Source: Prevotella sp.
GTDB taxonomy: Bacteria; Bacteroidota; Bacteroidia; Bacteroidales; Bacteroidaceae
NCBI GenBank assembly: GCA_017619755.1
Contig: JAFZRU010000052.1
Coordinates: forward strand, 1-64,000
Length of the DNA: 64,000 nucleotides
Direction of reading: 5' to 3'
In this document: positions 7,524 through 15,326 of the stretch, one piece after another
Layout: each line of letters opens with the position of its first letter
Numbering within the stretch: the first letter of the stretch is position 1
Notes under the pieces: generated by a model
Told to the model about the DNA's origin: nothing
The model's database searches: none
The model's input: the letters and a program-made list of their open reading frames with translations, nothing else
Program-made: the position numbers and the translations under genes

Positions 7524-10433
7524 TTATTTCATCAGGTAGCTGAGGATGCCCCGCATGATGGCGTTGCGCACGCGGGAGTCTTTGATACATTCCAGCGGGA
7601 AGCCCATGGTGAAGCAGCTGTAGTCGCGGCCGCTGTAGGCCACGGCGGCGTTGCGGCCGTCGCCATAGCGCATCACGCACTGGGAGGTGCTGGTGGGGTT
7701 GAGGATGTCGGGAGCGGTGGCGGCGTAGTGCGTCTCGTTGAGCGTGCGGTAGATGTCGAAGGTCATCCCCAAGCCCTGTACGGCGCTCGTGGGACTCCCT
7801 TGGTCGCTGCCGCCGTAGCGAAGCTTCAGCACGTCGGCGAGGAAGCGTTGCTCCGATGCGTCGATCATGTCGCTGCCCACGTAAGAGCCGCTCACCAACA
7901 GGCGGCCATGGCCGCGCACGTAGTTCGTCAACCGCTGCTGCATATCCGAAGAGAAACTCTTGTAGAGCAACAGGGAGTGCCCGTCGTCTTTCTCCAATCC
8001 CAAGAGGAGGTCCACACAGGAGATGTCGTTGAGCTTCATCTTCCCGCTCTCGAAAGCGTCTGACGAGCAGCTCACGATGTTGTATTTCCCGGCGCTGTGG
8101 ATGGCGTCGGTATGCTCGCGCACGTAGTTGAATTCGTTGCCGGCGATGAACTGACCAGCGAGTTCGTTGCCGCAGTAGCCCAGGGCGCCCTCGCCCTCCT
8201 TGCCACGGCGGCTGTTGTCAAACACCGTCTGGCGGCCACTCCATCCTGCCATCCTGCCGTAGGTGACGCCCGGGTCGGCGTCGATGTCGAAGCCTCTCTT
8301 GTCGATGGTTTCCACCACGGCGGGCGACGAGAGGCGGTGGAAGGCGTTCACCACCAACACTGTCTTCTTCGAGTTGGGGGAGATGGCGGCGGAGAGCACC
8401 TCGGTGGGGAAGCTCTCGCCACCGCTGTTGGCGGCGGTGACTTTGAAATGATACAACGTGCCGGGCTTGGCGTTGATGGCGCACGACGTGCCTTTCACCA
8501 CCACGCCGTTGTCGAAGTCGTTGTCACCCACGGCGGTATAGACGATGTACTCCGTCGGGGTGGCGGTAGGCTCCAAGGGGTCTTTCACCGCCGCCCAGGT
8601 GAGGCGGAAACGGTTCTTCGAGTACAGCTCCACGCGGAAGTTGCGGGGGGCGAGGGGCTGCACCACGCATTTCGTGCCGTGCATCTCGTTCACATACCGC
8701 AGCAGCGTCTTGTAGATGGAGCGTGCCAGGGTGAAGCGGAAGTTGGGGTCGAGGCCGTAGCGCATGTCGCCGAAGTTCTGGTGCGACATCACCTCGAGGA
8801 TGGCCGATGGTACGGCCGGCTCGCGTGTCTCGTTGTAGTTGCTGTCCCACATCACGCGGCGTTTCCAGTTGTTGTAGGTGGCGCTGAGGTCGGCCCAGGT
8901 GTTGTAGAGCAGGGCGTCGGCCAGGTCGTGGGAGGCCATGCGCGAGATGCCGGCATTCAACTTGCCGTTGTAATAATCGGTGGTGCAGATGGAGAGGGTG
9001 CCGACAATGTTGTTTCCGCCGGTCTTGTCATATCCGGCATCGCTGTGCACGGAGAGCATCAACTCGATGGGCACGCCCTGGCCGCGCATGTTGGGCACGA
9101 AGGGCGAACCTCCGGAGAGCCAGTTGCTGAAGCGTGAACGGGCGTTCAGGTCGTCGTTGTAGTCGTTGGTGTTGTCGAACCTGTTATAGACCGAGTCGGG
9201 GGCGCCGGCCCACTGGGCGTAGTACCGCGTGCCTTCCAAGCAGCGTGGCATGCCGCTGGTCTGTCCCCCTCGGACGATGTTGCCCATGCCGCCGCCGAAG
9301 CGCACGGCATCGGTGGTCACCACCCCGTGGCGCTTGCTGTGGTTGTTCACCACCACCATGTTGCGGTTGCCGCAGCCTTTCTCGAACTCGAAAGTGCCAA
9401 GATAGACCCATGTGCTGCCGCCCATGCGCTGGTTGACATGGAAGACGGTGCGGGTGCCTTTGTGCCACACCGTGTATTCGGCGTCGTCCACCGACTGCCC
9501 CAAGGTCTGGTAGCTCACATACACGGCATAGCGGCCGGCTTCGGGAATCTGGGGGATGTAATAGGCTTGGCTGACGCTCTTCCCCGTCGTGCTTTCGGCC
9601 ACGCGGCACGTGCCGGCGCGGAAGGGGTTCTCGCCGTTGTTATAGGTGCCGTTATGGCGGGCGTAGCCGGGCATCGTCGTGGTGCTCCACGGGTGGGTGC
9701 CGTTGCGCTCGTTGTAGTAGTTGGCGTTATAGCGGCCGTCGTTGTCGATGATGACCTCGTTCTTCTGCCAGTCGCGCTCGCGGGGGGACCACACGATGGC
9801 TCCGGCCTTTTCGAGCATCGGCATGAGGTAGGGGATGACGATGGTCTGCGTGAACAAGTCCTCCGTGGTGCAGAAGAGGTTGGGGCGTTGCCATTTCCAA
9901 CGGCCTGTCTTCTGCTCGTAGTACCTGCCGTGGCTGGCGGCGATGGTGAGGTGCCGGCCTTCCAAGCCCTTGCTGATGGTGTTGGGGCGTGAGGCGTTGG
10001 TCACCCAGGGCTTGCCTTCGTAGTCGATGTGGCGCCACGTGCGGGAGTTGTCGATGTCGCCATTGCGCAGGCGGTTGGGCACCAGTTCCTCGATGGCTCT
10101 GCCGTGGGTGCGCACTTGCACGCCGTAGCGTTGGTAGGCGGAGGGCAGCAGCGCCCTCACCTTCCCGTAGATGTTGCTGACGACCTCGGGGGTGAATTCC
10201 TGGTCGCGGAACTTGTCGTTGGCGGTGATGATGATGGTGTGGTTGTTGTCATCCACTTGCAGGTTGCTCAGAGTGGCACTCACGGTGTTGCCGGCGCGAC
10301 CGGTTTTGTAATTTTCAAAATAGGTGCGTAGCGAGCGTTCCAAGGTGGAGCGGCTTGAACTTGTCTGGGCCACCGTCGCCACGGTGGATAGCAACAGCAG
10401 AATGGCGGTCGCCAAGATGTGTAATGTTCTCAT
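7524..10433 (-). CDS. Secreted amidase-fold protein with golvesin-type and Fn3-like domains ('xanthan lyase'-like)
   Basis: The 969-aa product has a signal peptide (residues 1-22, ending in ATVAQ). A split N-acetylmuramoyl-L-alanine amidase-like (Amidase_3) fold is suggested by TIAASHGRYY near residue 165, TEDLFTQ shortly after, MLSVHSDAG near 460 and AILEVMSHQNFG near 545, giving the His/Glu/His/Glu pattern of a zinc site. Between these lies a beta-sandwich (AGRYAVYVSYQ through TTDAVRFGGG) of the type called golvesin C-terminal-like. An Fn3-like module follows (about 583-680), then a C-terminal domain of unknown type. Relatives are annotated as xanthan lyases or N-acetylmuramoyl-L-alanine amidases; peptidoglycan or a glycan could be the substrate. 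It overlaps the acyltransferase gene by 4 nt (ATGA). Confidence 0.75.
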   Translation of the reverse strand: MRTLHILATAILLLLSTVATVAQTSSSRSTLERSLRTYFENYKTGRAGNTVSATLSNLQVDDNNHTIIITANDKFRDQEFTPEVVSNIYGKVRALLPSAYQRYGVQVRTHGRAIEELVPNRLRNGDIDNSRTWRHIDYEGKPWVTNASRPNTISKGLEGRHLTIAASHGRYYEQKTGRWKWQRPNLFCTTEDLFTQTIVIPYLMPMLEKAGAIVWSPRERDWQKNEVIIDNDGRYNANYYNERNGTHPWSTTTMPGYARHNGTYNNGENPFRAGTCRVAESTTGKSVSQAYYIPQIPEAGRYAVYVSYQTLGQSVDDAEYTVWHKGTRTVFHVNQRMGGSTWVYLGTFEFEKGCGNRNMVVVNNHSKRHGVVTTDAVRFGGGMGNIVRGGQTSGMPRCLEGTRYYAQWAGAPDSVYNRFDNTNDYNDDLNARSRFSNWLSGGSPFVPNMRGQGVPIELMLSVHSDAGYDKTGGNNIVGTLSICTTDYYNGKLNAGISRMASHDLADALLYNTWADLSATYNNWKRRVMWDSNYNETREPAVPSAILEVMSHQNFGDMRYGLDPNFRFTLARSIYKTLLRYVNEMHGTKCVVQPLAPRNFRVELYSKNRFRLTWAAVKDPLEPTATPTEYIVYTAVGDNDFDNGVVVKGTSCAINAKPGTLYHFKVTAANSGGESFPTEVLSAAISPNSKKTVLVVNAFHRLSSPAVVETIDKRGFDIDADPGVTYGRMAGWSGRQTVFDNSRRGKEGEGALGYCGNELAGQFIAGNEFNYVREHTDAIHSAGKYNIVSCSSDAFESGKMKLNDISCVDLLLGLEKDDGHSLLLYKSFSSDMQQRLTNYVRGHGRLLVSGSYVGSDMIDASEQRFLADVLKLRYGGSDQGSPTSAVQGLGMTFDIYRTLNETHYAATAPDILNPTSTSQCVMRYGDGRNAAVAYSGRDYSCFTMGFPLECIKDSRVRNAIMRGILSYLMK

Positions 10434-10975
10434 GTCGTGAATTTTTCGGGATGCTTGCCCTTGAAGTCCTTGAAATATGCCTTGATGGAGGCCATGTCGG
10501 CATCCATGTCGTCGCTGGGGATGATGGTGTGGATGCACTCTATCAACTTGCGCTCGTAGTCGAGGCCGTAGAGCAGCACGGGGAGGTCGGCCTTGCGGGC
10601 AATGGCGAGGAAGCCGCGCTTCCATTCCTTTCTGGCGGAGCGCGTCCCTTCGGGAGTGATGCACAGTTTGAACGACTTGGCCTCACGGGCCTCACGGGCG
10701 AGGTTGTCGGTGAGGCTCGTGTGTTTGTCGCGCCACACCGGGATGCCACCCAAGCGGCGGAACAATATTCCCAAGGGCCAAAAGAACCACTCGCGCTTCA
10801 TGAGGAAGTTGACCTTCCATCCCTCCGCGCCGGAGTAGAGTTGGCCCAGTACGAAGTCCCAGTTGCTCGTGTGGGGCGCCAAGCAGATGATGTATTTGTC
10901 GGGATGGGGTTCTGTCACACGCTTCTCCCATCCCATCCGTTTGTACAAGAGCCAGTTGCAAAATCTCTTCCACAT
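10430..10975 (-). CDS. PlsC-like 1-acylglycerol-3-phosphate acyltransferase family protein
   Basis: This 181-aa protein has the acyltransferase motif HTSNWD (HX4D, catalytic His) near residue 35, the substrate-binding TPEGTRS near residue 109, and a GGIPVWRD segment between them. It is short compared with PlsC (about 240 aa) and lacks a long N-terminal membrane domain, fitting the small peripheral acyltransferases of Bacteroidetes. It would transfer an acyl chain to a lysophospholipid or related lipid at the inner membrane. Its stop overlaps the next gene's start by 4 nt, and it follows the 90-aa gene by 18 nt. Confidence 0.85.
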   Translation of the reverse strand: MWKRFCNWLLYKRMGWEKRVTEPHPDKYIICLAPHTSNWDFVLGQLYSGAEGWKVNFLMKREWFFWPLGILFRRLGGIPVWRDKHTSLTDNLAREAREAKSFKLCITPEGTRSARKEWKRGFLAIARKADLPVLLYGLDYERKLIECIHTIIPSDDMDADMASIKAYFKDFKGKHPEKFTT

Positions 10976-10993
10976 AGTGTTTCGTCGCCGGGG

Positions 10994-11266
10994 CTATTCG
11001 CTAAGGTTGGAGATTTGGTCGATGATTTCGCTGATTTGCTCCGTGAAGGAGTTGGCCAAGTGGTCGTAGTAATCCTTCTTCCGCATGCCGGGCTCCGGGT
11101 GGGAGATGCGGCTGATGAAATCATTGCGGATGGCCAGGATGGACGACAGCAGTGCATCCACGTTTTCCTCGTGGGCGTGGTGGTATAGAGACATGGCCAC
11201 ACACTCTGCAAACATGTCGCTGCAGATGTTGTTGATGCTCTGTTTCAAGTCTTTTCTGTTGGGCAT
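10994..11266 (-). CDS. Hypothetical 90-aa protein, first gene of the ygiQ operon
   Basis: The start MPNRKDLKQSINNICSDMF at 11266 was chosen because the promoter -7 box lies only about 28 nt upstream; the longer frame would start inside it. The protein is helical and acidic with no membrane segment. I recognise no domain. It leads a leftward operon of six genes with gaps of 18 nt or less or overlaps. Confidence 0.7.
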   Translation of the reverse strand: MPNRKDLKQSINNICSDMFAECVAMSLYHHAHEENVDALLSSILAIRNDFISRISHPEPGMRKKDYYDHLANSFTEQISEIIDQISNLSE

Positions 11267-11293
11267 GGTGTTGGTGTTTTCGGTGAATTTATG

Positions 11294-11323
11294 CAAAGAT
11301 AGGAAAAATTTTCGGTTCTGCAA
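11294..11323 (-). promoter_or_regulatory. Promoter of the ygiQ operon
   Basis: Minus-strand TTG (11323-11321), 19 nt, then TATCTTTG (11301-11294): a good match to the Bacteroidetes -33/-7 promoter. The -33 element lies in the loop of the hairpin at 11302-11345. Confidence 0.7.
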
Positions 11324-11345
11324 CACCCAAGGCCGAAAATTTTCC
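11302..11345 (-). terminator. Hairpin between the GH31 gene and the ygiQ operon
   Basis: GGAAAAATTTTCGG (11302-11315) pairs with CCGAAAATTTTCC (11333-11345) with one bulged A. Read leftward it follows the GH31 stop by 23 nt and its 3' arm is T-rich, so it may end GH31 transcription. It also overlaps the promoter of the next operon, which could couple the two. Confidence 0.5.
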
Positions 11346-11368
11346 CATCTTTCACATTTTTATCATTT

Positions 11369-13600
11369 TTACTCCTTCACCAACTCGAAGACGGGGATGC
11401 GGGACTTGTCCACGGGGGTGGTCACTGTCTGGCCGCCTTCGTGGCGTTTTCCGGAGTGCCGCTCCACCCAGTGTCCGGAGGTCTTGGGGAGGTAGGTCTT
11501 CCATTCTGTCACTCCTGGTTCGGTGATGGGGCTGACGAGCAACTTGGGTCCGAACATGAACTCATATTTCTGCTTCAAGGCCTCGGGGTCGTCGGCGAAG
11601 TCGAACACCAACGGGCGCATCAGCGTGTAACCCTCTGTGGCGATGCGTTGCGCACACTCCTCGATGTAGGGCCGCAGGGCCTCGCGCTCCTTCAGGCATC
11701 CGGCGATGATGGCCTGCGCCTCCGGACCGTAGTTCCAAGGCTCCGTGTCGCTCATATACCCATGCACGCGCATGAGGGGAAGATAAACGGAGAGTTCTAT
11801 CCATCGCAGCATGCGCTCGATGTAGTCGGCATTGGTGTATTGGTCGCCGGGGCGGAAGAAGCCGCCGGCATCGTAGGTCCACCATGGTATGCCGGCGGCC
11901 TGTATGCCCAAGCCGGCGGTGATTTGGCGACGAAGGGTCTCCCAGTCGTTGCCCACGTCGCCGCTCCACAAGGCGGAGCCGTAACGCTGGATGCCGGTGA
12001 AGCCGCAGCGGGTGAGAATCATCGGTGTCTTGCCGGCCTTGACGAGCCCCTCATAGACCGTCTTGTTCACCAAGAGCGGATAGACGTTGCGCACCTGTTC
12101 GCCGGCCCACTGTCCGTTGTTCACGTGCCGCCCTACAAGGTCGTCGTTTTCCGGTTCCGTGGCGTCCTGCCACCAGGCGTCGATGCCCAATGGCACCAAG
12201 CGTTGGTTGAACTGCTCCCAGTAGGCGGCGGCAGCCTTCGGGTTGAAGAAGTCAATCCAGTCGGTGCCGGGGATGTAATAGCCACCGGTGGTCATCATGC
12301 GGCCCACCTCCGATTGCTTGTCGATTTTCGACCACACGCTGAGCATCAGGCGGATACCCATGTCGTGCAGACTGTCGGTCAGAGCCTTCGGGTCGGGGTA
12401 GAACTCCTCGTCAAACTGCATGCTGTTCCATCCGTACTTGCCCCAGTATTGCCAGTCCTGCACGAGCATGCTCACCGGCATGCCCTCGCTGCGGAAGCGG
12501 TTGGCGGTGCGCAGGATTTCGTCAGAACTGTGGAAGCGCTCGCGGCAGTGGATGTAACCCAAGGCCCAGGAGGGCATCAGCGGGCACTCGCCGGTGAGGT
12601 GGCGGTAGGTGGCAATCACCTCGTCAGCCGAGCCGATGAACACGGTGTAATCCACGGCGGTGGCGACGGGGGAGCGGAAGACCGTCTCGCCGCCCACCTT
12701 GTTAAAGAAAAGCACGGGTTTGTCGCCGCCGGTCAGTTCCGCCGTCACGCGGTGGCGTCCTGCCTCCAAATGGACGATGCGCGAGGCCGTGGGGGGTAGC
12801 CATAGGTTCTGCATGTCGATGACCGTTTTGCCGTCAATGCTCAGTTGGTGGCGGCGAGCCATCTTCTGCCCCACGTCGAGCAGCAGGGAGTAGTCGCCGC
12901 TTTCAGCGATATCGATGACACCCTCGAAGATGTGACGTTCGCGCATTTCGCGCCTACCGCCCTCTGTGGATGTGACGTTCACCTCTTCACGTGCTCCCGC
13001 ACCAGCCTGTTTCTTCAGTTCCACGCCATGCCCACAGGGGTTGAACTCCGTCATGCCGTAGTTGTTCCACAACACGCCGTAGCCCTTGCTCGACAGCAGC
13101 ATGGGGATGCTGATCTGGGTGTTCACCTGTGTCAATCGGCGTGAGAGGCCGCGAATGTTGCTGTAGCCATCCTGGAACTGCCCCAAGCCGTACAGACACT
13201 CGTCCGACGGGGAGGTGAAGGACAAGGTGGCCTCGCCGCCGCGCAACTCATGACGGGTGGCGGTGAACAATGTCCGTCCCTTGCCGTCTTTCACTTTCAA
13301 CGTCTGCCGTTTCTTGTCTATCGACACCTTGATGTTGCTGCGGCTCACTGACTCGTGGCGGACGTAGGCCCAGTCGGGCAGTTCCTCTTTCACCTCGCCC
13401 TCCGTATAGCGGATGCGCACGGCGTTGCTCGCTACATATTGCACGGTGAGGCGGCCTTTGCCGAAGTTGGTCTCCACGTCCTTCGCCGCATGGAGCGGCA
13501 GCACCGTCAGCATGGTGGCGACGAGCAAAAGGGTGCGTAAACCAACCGTCTTGCAGGAAGGCCAAAATGTCTCTCTCTTGTTTGCAGAACTGTCTTTCAT
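11369..13600 (-). CDS. Secreted GH31 glycosidase with PA14 insert (alpha-xylosidase or alpha-glucosidase)
   Basis: The 743-aa product starts at MKDSSANKRETF and has a signal-type hydrophobic stretch (LLLVATMLTVLPLHA). The GH31 nucleophile motif WWQDATEPE (about residues 474-482) and the acid/base region ALWSGDVGNDWETL (about 547) are present, with ILTRCGFTGIQRYGS between them. A PA14-like domain is inserted at about 213-320 (FEGVIDIAESGDYSLLLDVG). In known GH31 enzymes such an insert is typical of alpha-xylosidases acting on long xyloglucan oligosaccharides, so xyloglucan is my inferred target. The two 83/84-bp repeats just upstream read through in frame but are promoter DNA, not coding. Confidence 0.85.
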   Translation of the reverse strand: MKDSSANKRETFWPSCKTVGLRTLLLVATMLTVLPLHAAKDVETNFGKGRLTVQYVASNAVRIRYTEGEVKEELPDWAYVRHESVSRSNIKVSIDKKRQTLKVKDGKGRTLFTATRHELRGGEATLSFTSPSDECLYGLGQFQDGYSNIRGLSRRLTQVNTQISIPMLLSSKGYGVLWNNYGMTEFNPCGHGVELKKQAGAGAREEVNVTSTEGGRREMRERHIFEGVIDIAESGDYSLLLDVGQKMARRHQLSIDGKTVIDMQNLWLPPTASRIVHLEAGRHRVTAELTGGDKPVLFFNKVGGETVFRSPVATAVDYTVFIGSADEVIATYRHLTGECPLMPSWALGYIHCRERFHSSDEILRTANRFRSEGMPVSMLVQDWQYWGKYGWNSMQFDEEFYPDPKALTDSLHDMGIRLMLSVWSKIDKQSEVGRMMTTGGYYIPGTDWIDFFNPKAAAAYWEQFNQRLVPLGIDAWWQDATEPENDDLVGRHVNNGQWAGEQVRNVYPLLVNKTVYEGLVKAGKTPMILTRCGFTGIQRYGSALWSGDVGNDWETLRRQITAGLGIQAAGIPWWTYDAGGFFRPGDQYTNADYIERMLRWIELSVYLPLMRVHGYMSDTEPWNYGPEAQAIIAGCLKEREALRPYIEECAQRIATEGYTLMRPLVFDFADDPEALKQKYEFMFGPKLLVSPITEPGVTEWKTYLPKTSGHWVERHSGKRHEGGQTVTTPVDKSRIPVFELVKE

Positions 13601-13623
13601 TTCTCCTTTTTTTGATTGATATG

Positions 13624-13654
13624 CAAAGATAGTGCAAGGCGAATACAAAACAAA
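13624..13654 (-). promoter_or_regulatory. GH31 promoter within the tandem repeat
   Basis: Minus strand TTTG (13654-13651), 19 nt, TATCTTTG (13631-13624), about 24 nt before the ATG. It is one of the best matches to the Bacteroidetes consensus in the window. Confidence 0.75.
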
Positions 13655-13810
13655 ATAAAAAGCATTTTTTATTTTTTTTGTTGAGCCGCAGCCTATCTTC
13701 GCGCCAGCAAAGTAGTGCAAGGCGAATACAAAACAAAATAAAAAAGCATTTTTTATTTTTTTTGTTGAGCCGCAGCCTATCTTCGCGCAAGCAAAGTAGT
13801 GCAAGGTGAG
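13631..13810. repeat. 83/84-bp tandem duplication upstream of GH31
   Basis: Two near-identical copies start at 13631 and 13714 and a third partial copy begins at 13798. Each holds an AT-rich inverted repeat (AACAAAATAAAAA ... TTTTTTTTGTT) and the sequence GAGCCGCAGCCTATCTTCGCG. The copy nearest the gene has the consensus promoter; the distal copies have only CTACTTTG at the matching place. Confidence 0.9.
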
Positions 13811-13821
13811 CAATTATTGCT

Positions 13822-13947
13822 CATCGGGATTTGCAATCCCGATGCCCTGAATATCAGGATTTTTAATCCGAAAATCGCATTATAAATGCTTATATTCAAT
13901 GCGGGCGGATTGCAAATCCGCCCGAGCGTCGCACTCATTTGAATGAG
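13822..13947. repeat. Cluster of REP-like short palindromes with 3-nt loops
   Basis: Perfect hairpins: 13822-13844 (10-bp stem, CATCGGGATT/AATCCCGATG, loop TGC), 13846-13858 (5-bp, loop ATA), 13857-13869 (5-bp, loop TTT), 13903-13923 (9-bp, GGGCGGATT/AATCCGCCC, loop GCA) and 13936-13947 (TCATT/AATGA). The two large ones share the core GGATT-gap-AATCC. They fill the divergent intergenic region between the GH31 gene and the aromatic-rich protein. Confidence 0.75.
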
Positions 13948-13998
13948 GACTGAGCTGTTACGTTTGTTGTTAAAAAATGGCGAAAAAAGCAAAAATAG

Positions 13999-14029
13999 GG
14001 AAAAACCTATACTCATGTAGGGTTTTTCC
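13999..14029 (+). promoter_or_regulatory. Hairpin just upstream of the 14088 gene promoter
   Basis: GGAAAAACCTA (13999-14009) pairs with TAGGGTTTTTCC (14018-14029) with one bulged G. It precedes the -7 box by about 25 nt. No T-tract follows, so it is more likely a regulatory or protective element than a terminator. Confidence 0.35.
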
Positions 14030-14053
14030 TTAACATCGTATGAAAAGATGTGA

Positions 14054-14061
14054 TAAATTTG
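14054..14061 (+). promoter_or_regulatory. -7 box for the 14088 gene
   Basis: TAAATTTG matches TAnnTTTG and lies 26 nt before the start codon. The -33 region is not clear. Confidence 0.5.
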
Positions 14062-14087
14062 CAACGTGAAATAGTAAACACTTAAAA

Positions 14088-15281
14088 ATGACGGATATGA
14101 AAAGGATTATCTTGCTTTCAGTATGGATGGGGATGCTCCCTCTCTCCCTCTTGGCACAAGACGACATGTACTTCGTGCCAAAGAAACCAGCCAAGGCGAA
14201 GAGCACGGTAGTTGAGGAAAGTCGCCAGCTACCACCGCCCAAGCCGCTCGACATTTCCGTGGACGACTACAACCGTCACGGGCTCAAGAGTTCCTATAAA
14301 ATCATCGGCACCGACTCCTTGGGGAATAACATCGTCGCCCTTGACTCCATAGGGAATGACTTCGTCGCCCTTGACTCCGTAGGAAATGACATCATCGAGT
14401 TCACACCGGGTGATGGGGTTTATCCCAAGGTTGACACCGTCTTCGTATATAGAAACGACGACGATTTCCGCTACTCGGCATTGATGGGTCTCTTCGACGG
14501 CTATTACGGATGGTACAGCCCCTATTTCTACAACTACCTCGGATGGAGGTACGGGCATTACTACGGCCTGTGGTCGCCATGGTATTACGACCTTTGGGGA
14601 TACTACTCCTACTGGTCACCTTGGTACTATGACCCATGGTATTACGATCCATGGTTTTATTATGGCTACTATGGATACGCAGGATGGTGGGGACCCTACT
14701 ACAACCCATACTACGGCTATTATGGTTACTACCACGGTGGCTATGCCCACCACGGTGGCGGAACCGCCCACTATTACGCCGACAACGGGCGGAATGTGAG
14801 TACTTCCCCAGCAAGTCTCGGCATGACTCGCGGGCATGGATATGCATCTGCCTCGGGCGGAACATTTGGAGGAAGGCAAGTCTCCAATGGCACTTTCTCC
14901 AACTCGGCTATGAACATGGGCAACACCTCGCGCACCACATACGCCGCATCTTCCACAAGGCGCAGTGGCTTCGGAGGTAGTGGCAACTATTCGCCAAGTG
15001 GCGGCTCTTCCTCTACGTACGCCAATAGAAGTTATGGCAGCAGTTCCTTTGGCGGCGGTGGTTCCTACTCGTCGTCCAGAAGCAGTTCCAGCGGTTCCTA
15101 CTCGTCGTCCTCCGGAAGTAGTCACAGCGGCGGTTCCTACAGTGCTCCCAGCAGGAGCAGCGGCAGCAGCGGTGGTGGTTCCTTCGGCGGCGGTGGTTCC
15201 CGCTCCGGTGGCGGTTCCTTCGGTGGAGGTGGCTCTCGCTCGGGAGGCTCCTTCGGTGGCGGAGGACGTTCCTCAAGATAA
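14088..15281 (+). CDS. Secreted aromatic-rich and Gly/Ser-rich low-complexity protein
   Basis: The 397-aa protein has a signal peptide (about residues 1-24, ending SLLAQ). It is followed by a short repeat of the type (V/A)LDS(I/V)GND (about 77-105), a Tyr/Trp-rich block (about 135-230) with repeated WYYDPW and YYGYYGY motifs, and a Gly/Ser-rich tail (about 280-397) with GGGSFGGGGSRS repeats. No catalytic domain is visible. The composition suggests a structural or adhesive surface protein, or a low-complexity envelope protein. It is followed 45 nt later by the FadL-like porin and may be cotranscribed. The alternative start M4 at 14097 is possible. Confidence 0.75.
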   Translation: MTDMKRIILLSVWMGMLPLSLLAQDDMYFVPKKPAKAKSTVVEESRQLPPPKPLDISVDDYNRHGLKSSYKIIGTDSLGNNIVALDSIGNDFVALDSVGNDIIEFTPGDGVYPKVDTVFVYRNDDDFRYSALMGLFDGYYGWYSPYFYNYLGWRYGHYYGLWSPWYYDLWGYYSYWSPWYYDPWYYDPWFYYGYYGYAGWWGPYYNPYYGYYGYYHGGYAHHGGGTAHYYADNGRNVSTSPASLGMTRGHGYASASGGTFGGRQVSNGTFSNSAMNMGNTSRTTYAASSTRRSGFGGSGNYSPSGGSSSTYANRSYGSSSFGGGGSYSSSRSSSSGSYSSSSGSSHSGGSYSAPSRSSGSSGGGSFGGGGSRSGGGSFGGGGSRSGGSFGGGGRSSR

Positions 15282-15326
15282 CTCCATTATGACATAGCAA
15301 AATTCATCCTTTAAAATTTGAAGAAA

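Noticed and set aside
11441-12799. Long rightward frame opposite the GH31 gene
   Set aside because: Antisense shadow of a gene with complete GH31 catalytic motifs; no family features of its own.
13601-13813. N-terminal extension of the GH31 frame through the tandem repeats
   Set aside because: The extension translates the 83-bp repeats into KIGCGSTKKIKNA-type peptides and runs over the promoter; the downstream ATG gives a proper signal peptide.
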